From Thermoplasmatota archaeon (lineage in GTDB: Archaea > Thermoplasmatota > Penumbrarchaeia > Penumbrarchaeales > Penumbrarchaeaceae), in the NCBI GenBank assembly GCA_030600725.1, contig JAUVLN010000030.1:1-12731 (forward strand): DNA of 12,731 bases, in the 5' to 3' direction. Both the position numbers and the translations under genes were made by a program. This document shows, piece after piece, positions 1 through 5,075 of the stretch. Each line of letters opens with the position of its first letter. The first letter of the stretch is position 1. A model generated the notes under the pieces. It did no database searches, was not told the DNA's origin, and worked only from the letters and a program-made list of their open reading frames with translations.

Positions 1-1964
1 GTCCGGTCCGGCTTCCAGGTTATCGTAACACCTGTCATCGTGCTGCCGTCTGGCAGGGACCAGGAATAATTCAGACTGTCCCCGTCGGGATCGTATGAAT
101 CTGCTCCCGTCAGCGTGATGGTCTCCCCAATGGTCCTGAGGCAGCTTCCCTCGACATCGATCATCGCAACTGGAGCTGCATTCTCCTCATCGGTGGGCTG
201 GAATTTGAGGGGGTCTACGGCCCTTCTCTCATTCCCGGATCTATCCACGGCCGTTACCATCAGCCAGTATATGGCAAAGGGTTCCAGATCCGTTACGAGA
301 AAGGTTGTCCGATCACGGCTGTCGATAACGGAATACGGGGAGAGGCCCGCAGTGCTGGCAAAATATCCGGACTCGACATATATATTATAGTGGTCGAAAT
401 CCACTGCTACGGAAGGGTACCAATCCACACTCACCTCCCCCTCGTCCACCAGTGATACCCTCAATCCCTCTATTGATGCCGGCGGATCTGTGTCCGGCCT
501 CTCGATCTCCTTTCCAATGACCATGACATCATCTATGAACCACCCGAGTCCCCTTCCATCCTCATCGCTGGAACTTAGAAAGCGTATCTTGACATAATTT
601 CCCAGATATCCCTCAAGATCGAACCTGACCATGGTCCAATCCACGCTCCCTGAAAACGAATCATCTCCCGTCCCTCCCAGCATGTTGACATCATAACCTA
701 TCCCTGGTGTGATTACCTCCCATGTGGTTCCCTGAAGGGCAAGTACCCTTCCACCACAGCTCCCCTCGGGGCCCTTGAAATCATAGGAGTGGTACATATA
801 CAGCTCCGCGGACCTCATCTCCTGAAGATCTATCCAATCGCTCTCCAGAATGGAGGAGCCGGCCCCCTCGAATCCGGGTCCACCGTTCCATCCCTCACCC
901 CCACCGAACCAGAAGACCGAATTACCCGAGGGGGTTGGAGGTACCACGGATAGGTCATGCACACCCCACCCGATGTCACCTGTATGGTTCGTGGACCATC
1001 CGTACATCGAATCCACATCCTCCAGGAACACCGTTCTCCTTGACCAGATCGAACCGCTTTCCTCATCCTGTAGGTCCCCGGCGACAACCAGCGAGACCTC
1101 AACCGAATAGTTGCCCACTACCGAGGGCGTGAAGATCACCTCGTGTGCCTCTCTCTCCTTCCCCTCCAGGGTTATGATATCCCTGACTATATCATCACCC
1201 AACGGGCCCATTACGGAGATGTTCAAGAAGGTATCATCGGGAAGGGTCAACCCCCGGTCCAGGGTGATCACATCGAATCGGCACCTCTCCCCGAGCGGGG
1301 CGATGCCGGGGAGGGCAAGGGGTTCCATTGATATGGATATCTCGGGTTTCCGGACACCCTCGATCGAGAGCGAATCGAGGAAGAGACCGTTGTCCTCGAA
1401 TCCGTCATCGTTATCCTTCAGATGAAATCGAATGTGCACCTCTTCACCCAGATGGTCCGAGAGGTCGAATTCCTCCAAAACCCACAGGAAATCCGTATCG
1501 TTAGCGTATGTTTCAACGATCCGCCAGATGATTCCGTCCCTGGATGTCTCCAGCGTGCAGACGTCACCCGTATGAGCGGTGCCGATCTCGTTAACGTCGT
1601 CGGTATCGTAATAGGTCAGATCGTACCAGCAGAGGAATGACAGCGAAAGGGACTGAAGATCGGAGCCGTCCACCACGGGTAGTGTGAGGTAGCAGTCGGA
1701 CCCCATCTTATATGTGGAATTCAGGGGAGCGCCCCAGCATCCGTCCCCCTCGGCAGGGCCTGTCGGGCCGGGGTTTCCTGGTTCACCACCACCTGGTGTG
1801 CCCCACTGCCAGACATCCATCATTCCCGAATGTGTGAATCCGCCATCATCCAGATCGAGATCGTAATCCAGCCGGATATCAGGTTCACCCACGGCCGGAA
1901 ATATCGCTACTGAGGCGAATATCATGAAAAGGGCTGCTGGAATCGCTTTTCTGTACATCGCCAT
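1..1964 (-). CDS. Large secreted multi-domain surface protein, N-terminal part (cut by left window edge)
   Basis: An open frame runs from ATG at 1964 to the window edge: 654 codons with no stop, so the C-terminus is missing. It begins with a signal peptide (MAMYRK, then a hydrophobic stretch, likely cleavage near AVG-EPD around residues 26-27), so the protein is exported. Two modules of the MAM/immune-inhibitor-A type can be read at roughly residues 28-205 and 310-488; each ends in a typical strand (GLFLDSLSIEG; GLGWFIDDVMVIG). Between them lies a beta-rich, CARDB-like stretch (206-305). A fibronectin type III domain follows (490-585, containing DHYNIYVESG and MVTAVDRSGNE), then the start of a PKD-type domain (DSYDPDGDSLNYSWSLPDG). 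I see no catalytic motif in this part; it could be an adhesin, an S-layer-associated protein or the stalk of a secreted enzyme. AGGTG lies 7 nt before the ATG. An in-frame ATG at 1958 is an alternative start. Confidence 0.85.
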   Translation of the reverse strand, partial: MAMYRKAIPAALFMIFASVAIFPAVGEPDIRLDYDLDLDDGGFTHSGMMDVWQWGTPGGGEPGNPGPTGPAEGDGCWGAPLNSTYKMGSDCYLTLPVVDGSDLQSLSLSFLCWYDLTYYDTDDVNEIGTAHTGDVCTLETSRDGIIWRIVETYANDTDFLWVLEEFDLSDHLGEEVHIRFHLKDNDDGFEDNGLFLDSLSIEGVRKPEISISMEPLALPGIAPLGERCRFDVITLDRGLTLPDDTFLNISVMGPLGDDIVRDIITLEGKEREAHEVIFTPSVVGNYSVEVSLVVAGDLQDEESGSIWSRRTVFLEDVDSMYGWSTNHTGDIGWGVHDLSVVPPTPSGNSVFWFGGGEGWNGGPGFEGAGSSILESDWIDLQEMRSAELYMYHSYDFKGPEGSCGGRVLALQGTTWEVITPGIGYDVNMLGGTGDDSFSGSVDWTMVRFDLEGYLGNYVKIRFLSSSDEDGRGLGWFIDDVMVIGKEIERPDTDPPASIEGLRVSLVDEGEVSVDWYPSVAVDFDHYNIYVESGYFASTAGLSPYSVIDSRDRTTFLVTDLEPFAIYWLMVTAVDRSGNERRAVDPLKFQPTDEENAAPVAMIDVEGSCLRTIGETITLTGADSYDPDGDSLNYSWSLPDGSTMTGVTITWKPDR

Positions 1965-2013
1965 TCGAAAGCACCTGCGTTGATTACGGCCGGTTCATAA
2001 GATGACCCGGTGA

Positions 2014-2022
2014 TATTTATAA
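2014..2022 (-). promoter_or_regulatory. TATA box of the secreted protein gene
   Basis: On the minus strand the AT-rich element TTATAAATA stands out, with a second one (CTATAAAGG) just upstream at about 2024-2032. The start codon at 1964 is about 54 nt downstream of the box centre, which allows a leader of roughly 25-30 nt containing AGGTG. This suggests the gene is transcribed independently of the sirtuin gene that ends 93 nt upstream. Confidence 0.5.
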
Positions 2023-2057
2023 CCTTTATAGACAAAATTATCCCTATCTCACACGAT

Positions 2058-2795
2058 CTAACCCGGAAGATATCCCTCGAGAAGCTTCAGCCCCTCGGTT
2101 GCAGGCGACTCCAGAAAAACATCCGTGATCGAACCGGTGTACATCGTCGAATAGGGATTTATCTCCACTACCTTGCCTCCGTTCCTCTTGACGATCTCCG
2201 GTATCATCGCTGCGGGATAGACGATACCGGACGTTCCCACAACGATTATCGCCCCGGCCATCTCGGCATTCATCAGTGCCCTGGTAAGGACCATCTCGGG
2301 TAGACCCTCTCCGAAGAACACTATGTCGGGCCTCTTCCATCCCCCGCATCCACATCTCGGGGAGAAAGATCTCAGGTCCCGCAGCTCCTCCTTCCCTCCA
2401 CATCCGGTACAGATGATATCTCTGGCGTTTCCATGAAGCTCGATAACATCCCTGGCCCCTGCAGCCTGATGCAGCCCGTCGATATTCTGGGTGATTATCG
2501 GTCCGATGGTCCCCCTCTTCTCCAATCGTGACAGGGTTAGGTGGGCCTCATTGGGTTCTGCGGAGAGAGAAGACCCGATGATCTCTATGAGCATCTCCCA
2601 GGACCTCCCGGGATCCTTACGAAAGGAATCGATGTGGCCGTACTCATCGGGATCATACCTTTCCCAGAGACCTCCTGGCCCACGGAAGGGGGGAATCCCA
2701 GATTCTACGGAGATCCCTGCACCTGTGAGGACTATTATCGGCGATAGACCTCTCAACAGCTCTGCCGCCCCCGCGGCGGCCTTTATGAGATCCAT
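2058..2795 (-). CDS. cobB: Sirtuin: NAD-dependent protein deacylase (Sir2/CobB family)
   Basis: A 245-residue protein, about the usual length for prokaryotic sirtuins. All core motifs are present: NAD-binding GAGIS (25-29) and GIPPFRG (33-39); TQNIDGLHQ (102-110); catalytic His121 in HGN; four zinc ligands Cys129, Cys132, Cys148, Cys150; PDIVFFGE (156-163); GTS (187-189); and ribose-contacting Asn213 in EINP. Sirtuins remove acyl groups from lysines using NAD, giving nicotinamide and O-acyl-ADP-ribose; archaeal targets include chromatin proteins such as Alba. In E. coli CobB and human SIRT5 a Tyr-x-x-Arg pair confers desuccinylase activity. Aligned by eye, that place here is Leu/Ile (MLIEII), so a plain deacetylase is more likely. 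The ATG at 2795 follows GGAGG by 7 nt. It is divergent from the TerB-like gene at 2995; I see only a weak TATA candidate upstream (near 2884). Confidence 0.93.
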   Translation of the reverse strand: MDLIKAAAGAAELLRGLSPIIVLTGAGISVESGIPPFRGPGGLWERYDPDEYGHIDSFRKDPGRSWEMLIEIIGSSLSAEPNEAHLTLSRLEKRGTIGPIITQNIDGLHQAAGARDVIELHGNARDIICTGCGGKEELRDLRSFSPRCGCGGWKRPDIVFFGEGLPEMVLTRALMNAEMAGAIIVVGTSGIVYPAAMIPEIVKRNGGKVVEINPYSTMYTGSITDVFLESPATEGLKLLEGYLPG

Positions 2796-2902
2796 TGTGG
2801 ATCCTCCACGGCATCAGCACTCATAGGGCTCATCACAGATCAGCTGACCTTCTTATCATCATCTGCCAGGGGTTAATCGTCCTTAAACATTACAAACATA
2901 TC

Positions 2903-2912
2903 TATCCGGATA
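2903..2912. promoter_or_regulatory. 10-bp palindrome in the divergent sirtuin/TerB-like intergenic region
   Basis: TATCCGGATA is a perfect inverted repeat roughly midway between the two divergent starts (2795 and 2995). It lies about 45 bp upstream of the plus-strand TATA box, a place where archaeal regulators can bind. A palindrome this short can arise by chance and I see no second copy nearby, so the operator idea is weak. Confidence 0.2.
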
Positions 2913-2950
2913 TCATTCAAACCTGACCGCAGTCCCGTAATAATGGTTGC

Positions 2951-2959
2951 ATTTAAATA
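2951..2959 (+). promoter_or_regulatory. TATA box of the small TerB-like gene
   Basis: ATTTAAATA precedes the ATG at 2995 by about 40 nt from its centre, predicting transcription start near 2980-2985 and a short leader of about 10-15 nt. A G-rich segment (GGGG at 2984-2987) just before the ATG may act as ribosome-binding site. Confidence 0.5.
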
Positions 2960-2994
2960 CTCCACAGATGATTGACTGATGTAGGGGTTGTAGG

Positions 2995-3447
2995 ATGAAT
3001 CGGGAAGAGTACATCTATTATTGCTTCATGAAGAAGGCAACCGAGGACGGTTACATCTCTCTTGATGAGAGTGGCCTCATTCTGATACTTGAGGATAGGC
3101 TGGGGCTGTCGGACGACAGCATGGACAATGTGATGACTTTGGTGGAGGAAGGGGGAGAGCCGGACCTGACCCCAGAGGAGCTTGACACTATCAAGAACGA
3201 TATGTCCAACCACATCTACGAGGTTGTGACGTACAAGGAGGTCCTCAAGGAGGCGGTCACCGATGAGAGCATCAAGAAGGATGAGTTCGACCTCCTTGAA
3301 ACCCTCAGGACGATCAGCTCTGTGGAACAGGAGGAGCGGATGAAGATATACGAACAGGTGAAGGAGGAGATCAGGCACGATATGGAGCAGGACCTCAAAC
3401 CAAATATTGTGGACAGGATCAAGACCCTCATGGGCTTGGAGAAATAG
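2995..3447 (+). CDS. Small acidic TerB-like protein with an internal repeat (hypothetical)
   Basis: A 150-residue soluble, highly acidic helical protein with no signal peptide or membrane segment. I do not recognise a named family, but two segments offset by exactly 72 residues match: Y8, A15, D18, I21, D24, E25 correspond to Y80, A87, D90, I93, D96, E97 (DGYISLDE against DESIKKDE), followed by a leucine-rich helix in each. This A..D..I..DE pattern is the one seen in TerB/TerB-like helical domains, where acidic residues cluster between helices. The C-terminal 30 residues are charged and may be coiled (KIYEQVKEEIRHDMEQDLK). The ATG at 2995 lies shortly after a TATA box. A second protein with the same type of pattern is encoded at 4041-4421. 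The function is unknown; assignment to the TerB superfamily is inference from pattern alone. Confidence 0.75.
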   Translation: MNREEYIYYCFMKKATEDGYISLDESGLILILEDRLGLSDDSMDNVMTLVEEGGEPDLTPEELDTIKNDMSNHIYEVVTYKEVLKEAVTDESIKKDEFDLLETLRTISSVEQEERMKIYEQVKEEIRHDMEQDLKPNIVDRIKTLMGLEK

Positions 3448-3556
3448 AGGAAAGGTTCACCTACCACAACATCATCATCCCATGTTCGATAATGCCTTCT
3501 CCACAAGGGAATGGCCTGTCGGAAATGTAAAAGGTCTTGGTTGCCAGGAGGCCGGC

Positions 3557-3564
3557 CATATATT
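3557..3564 (+). promoter_or_regulatory. TATA box of the GAF-domain gene
   Basis: CATATATT is centred about 29 nt before the ATG at 3590. With the usual archaeal spacing, transcription would begin at or within a few bases of that ATG, giving a leaderless mRNA. This supports 3590 over the in-frame GTG at 3581. Confidence 0.45.
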
Positions 3565-3589
3565 CAAATGATAATGGAGTGTGAACCCT

Positions 3590-4048
3590 ATGATCACCAT
3601 CAGGGTATTGACGGAGGAGATCATATCGACGATCAATCGGGAAGGGGATAGGGACGAGAAGCTTCTCGGGATCTGTGAGATCCTCTCGAAAGGGATCGAC
3701 CATTACGACTGGGTAGGCTTCTACCTTCTGGACCCCGGGAAGGAAAGGGAACTCGTGCTCGGACCATATGTGGGTGAGCCGACCGACCACGTGCGGATCC
3801 CGTTCGGAAAGGGGATCTGCGGACAGGCGGCAGAGGGCGAGAAGACCTTCGTGATACAGGATGTGACCTCACAGGACAACTACCTGTCCTGCAGTGTCAA
3901 CGTACGATCCGAGATCGTTGTGCCGATATTCAAGGACGGCGACATAGCAGGTGAGCTCGACATAGATTCGCACATCAAGGGGCCGTTCACGAAAGATGAG
4001 AGCATCTGGTTGGAGAAGGTCTGCTCTCTTATCTCGAAGATCATGTAG
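3590..4048 (+). CDS. GAF-domain protein, free methionine-(R)-sulfoxide reductase type
   Basis: A single GAF domain fills the 152-residue protein (numbering below counts from the GTG at 3581, three codons upstream). Family hallmarks: DWVGFYLL (43-50), LVLGPYVGE (58-66), VRIPFGKGICGQA (71-83), NYLSC (100-104), SEIVVPIF (110-117), and GELDIDS (124-130). These match the fRMsr family (E. coli YebR/MsrC), which reduces free Met-R-sulfoxide using cysteines. Cys80 and Cys104 align with the second and third Cys of the E. coli enzyme (Cys94, Cys118; the latter catalytic). The first (Cys84, resolving) is replaced in the TDHVRIP segment. It may therefore be a reductase with altered recycling, or a GAF redox/ligand sensor. 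ATG 3590 is preferred: the TATA box is 29 nt upstream, while the GTG at 3581 has its GGAG only one base away. Its last 8 nt overlap the opposite-strand gene ending at 4041. Confidence 0.85.
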   Translation: MITIRVLTEEIISTINREGDRDEKLLGICEILSKGIDHYDWVGFYLLDPGKERELVLGPYVGEPTDHVRIPFGKGICGQAAEGEKTFVIQDVTSQDNYLSCSVNVRSEIVVPIFKDGDIAGELDIDSHIKGPFTKDESIWLEKVCSLISKIM

Positions 4049-4421
4049 ATCCGCTGTAATCCTGAAAATCAACCCCCCATGCCTCACACACCTGGCGGAG
4101 CATCTTCACCTCCTGAGGGTGAAACACATCATCGATCAGGGCTATGGCATAGAGGTCGTTCACCAGCTCCTCCTTCTCCTCGAATGTAAGCAGCCTGGAG
4201 AGGGTCTCGATCACCTCGGGAAGGTGGTCCCATCCCTCGTTGATGAATGTGATCAGTGCCTGATCCAGTCCCTTCCTCCAGAGTGTCTGACTGATATCGA
4301 AATCGGAGGCAAGTTTCTCGGCGATATTCACCTCCTCCTTCAATATCATCGAATCGGCTGCGCTCATCGCAATAAAAAGGTAGGACACGGCCTCGGTAAT
4401 CGATTCATCATCTCTTACCAT
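4041..4421 (-). CDS. TerB-like helical domain protein
   Basis: A 126-residue acidic helical protein with two half-repeats typical of TerB-type domains: AMSAADSMILKEE at 18-30 and AIALIDDVFHPQE at 92-104, each followed by a helix and a short I/V-D turn (FDIS; WGVD). The DD-x-x-x-P-x-E pattern in the second half resembles the conserved acidic, possibly metal-binding site of TerB proteins, which are associated with tellurite and other stress responses. The biochemical role of stand-alone archaeal members is not known. There is no signal peptide or transmembrane segment. The ATG at 4421 begins about 27 nt after the centre of a strong TATA palindrome, so the mRNA is probably leaderless. It overlaps tail-to-tail by 8 nt with the GAF gene and is read in the same direction as the winged-helix gene 42 nt upstream. 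Confidence 0.75.
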   Translation of the reverse strand: MVRDDESITEAVSYLFIAMSAADSMILKEEVNIAEKLASDFDISQTLWRKGLDQALITFINEGWDHLPEVIETLSRLLTFEEKEELVNDLYAIALIDDVFHPQEVKMLRQVCEAWGVDFQDYSGST

Positions 4422-4441
4422 CTCCCTATCATCTACATCCT

Positions 4442-4455
4442 GATTATATATAATC
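4442..4455 (-). promoter_or_regulatory. 14-bp palindromic TATA box of the TerB-like gene
   Basis: GATTATATATAATC is perfectly self-complementary. It lies in the 42-nt gap between the end of the winged-helix gene (4464) and the start of the TerB-like gene (4421), with its centre about 27 nt from the ATG. That is the spacing expected for a leaderless archaeal transcript, so the TerB-like gene need not depend on read-through. The symmetry could also make it a dimer-binding operator. Confidence 0.6.
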
Positions 4456-4463
4456 TACGATTG

Positions 4464-4814
4464 CTAATCCTTTGTCCCTACATTGGAAGGTGGACGGGCG
4501 CTACCCCTCATCTCTCCCCGGCCCCCCCTGAACAGAACCCGGTAAACGATCTCACCTTCATCTATTGTCATTTCTATCTCCCTAAGCCAGGACCTGTAGT
4601 GGCTAACCCTGATACCCTCGGGCGTAAGGGGACGCTCCGCCATCCCCACCAATCCCTGTTTTTCAAGCTCATCCAAACATCTATAACTTACGGATATGGG
4701 GACGTTCAACATGACGCTTATGAAACCAGCCGAACGGGGTATCTCCTTCGCTGAGGTGAGGATCCTCAGCTTGTACGAATCGCTGAGTAACTTGATGATA
4801 TCACTATAGTCCAA
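4464..4814 (-). CDS. ArsR-like winged-helix transcriptional regulator (TTG start)
   Basis: A 116-residue protein whose first 60 residues form a winged helix-turn-helix: DSYKLRILTSA, then SAGFISVMLNVPISVSYRCL as the HTH, then DELEKQGLVG leading into the wing. Residues 76-95 form the dimerisation or effector part; the C-terminal tail is basic, Gly/Arg-rich and probably disordered. No typical ArsR metal-binding CxC motif is seen (only Cys46). The start is TTG at 4814: it is the first possible initiator after the in-frame stop upstream, no ATG in frame precedes the HTH, and AGGAG lies 11 nt upstream (4826-4830). It is divergent from the DP2 gene and could regulate itself or that gene through the inverted repeats between them, though nothing proves this. 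The effector is unknown. Confidence 0.8.
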   Translation of the reverse strand: MDYSDIIKLLSDSYKLRILTSAKEIPRSAGFISVMLNVPISVSYRCLDELEKQGLVGMAERPLTPEGIRVSHYRSWLREIEMTIDEGEIVYRVLFRGGRGEMRGSARPPSNVGTKD

Positions 4815-4877
4815 AACACACTCATCTCCTCATCTTTCTCCCCCGGTTGAACAGGGAACGATCATCCTTATGTACTT

Positions 4878-4886
4878 TCTATTTAA
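4878..4886 (-). promoter_or_regulatory. TATA box of the winged-helix regulator gene
   Basis: On the minus strand TTTAAATAG is centred about 68 nt before the TTG at 4814. Transcription would start near 4855, giving a leader of about 40 nt that contains the AGGAG at 4826-4830. This fits a gene translated from a Shine-Dalgarno site, unlike its leaderless-looking neighbour. Confidence 0.45.
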
Positions 4887-4917
4887 AGAGGTTTTCCAAA
4901 CCGGTGCGAAAGTTCGA

Positions 4918-4974
4918 CATGCCCGGGTTCTTCGGGAGCCGAAGATCACATTTATAATAGAATATTCGGGCATG
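4918..4974. promoter_or_regulatory. Nested inverted repeats around a TATA box upstream of the DP2 gene
   Basis: Two perfect inverted repeats sit here. The inner one is TCTTCGG-gag-CCGAAGA (4929-4945), 7-bp arms with a 3-base gap, ending 5 bases before TTTATAAT (4951-4958). The outer one pairs CATGCCCG (4918-4925) with CGGGCATG (4967-4974) and encloses both the inner repeat and the TATA-like box. The position next to a core promoter suggests an operator rather than a terminator. The adjacent divergent winged-helix gene is an obvious candidate to bind, but this is inference. Confidence 0.4.
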
Positions 4975-5029
4975 GGCGATCATCACACGGCTCCGGAAAA
5001 ATTGCATTTTCGCATACCCGTCCAAAACC

Positions 5030-5037
5030 ATTTAAAC
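5030..5037 (+). promoter_or_regulatory. Proximal TATA-like box of the DP2 gene
   Basis: ATTTAAAC is centred about 43 nt before the ATG at 5076, predicting transcription start near 5060 and a leader of about 15 nt that carries GGTGA (5065-5069), 6 nt before the ATG. The alternative box at 4951-4958 would give a leader of about 95 nt. Both may be used. Confidence 0.45.
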
Positions 5038-5075
5038 CATGGAATCAAGTAGATGGATTTACGCGGTGAAACCGG

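Noticed and set aside
3581..3589. GTG 3581 as start of the GAF gene
   Set aside because: GGAG is one base away, too close to act, and the TATA box spacing fits ATG 3590.
3448..3589. Possible non-coding RNA between the TerB-like and GAF genes
   Set aside because: No convincing stem set or box motifs; GGCCGGCC near 3550 is a short isolated palindrome.
3996..4754. A 252-codon plus-strand open frame
   Set aside because: It runs antisense through the TerB-like and winged-helix genes, both of which have recognisable domains and promoters. Its translation has no domain pattern and crosses the TATA palindrome.
4903..5014. Pair TGCGAAA / TTTCGCA upstream of DP2
   Set aside because: Seven-base arms almost 100 bp apart are expected by chance in a region of this size.
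4870..5052. A 60-codon plus-strand open frame in the regulatory region before DP2
   Set aside because: It contains the TATA-like boxes and inverted repeats, has no ribosome-binding site and no recognisable protein pattern.
4815..5075. Replication origin next to the DNA polymerase gene
   Set aside because: No repeated ORB-type elements, no long AT-rich unwinding region and no Orc1/Cdc6 gene are present; the repeats seen are single inverted pairs near a promoter.
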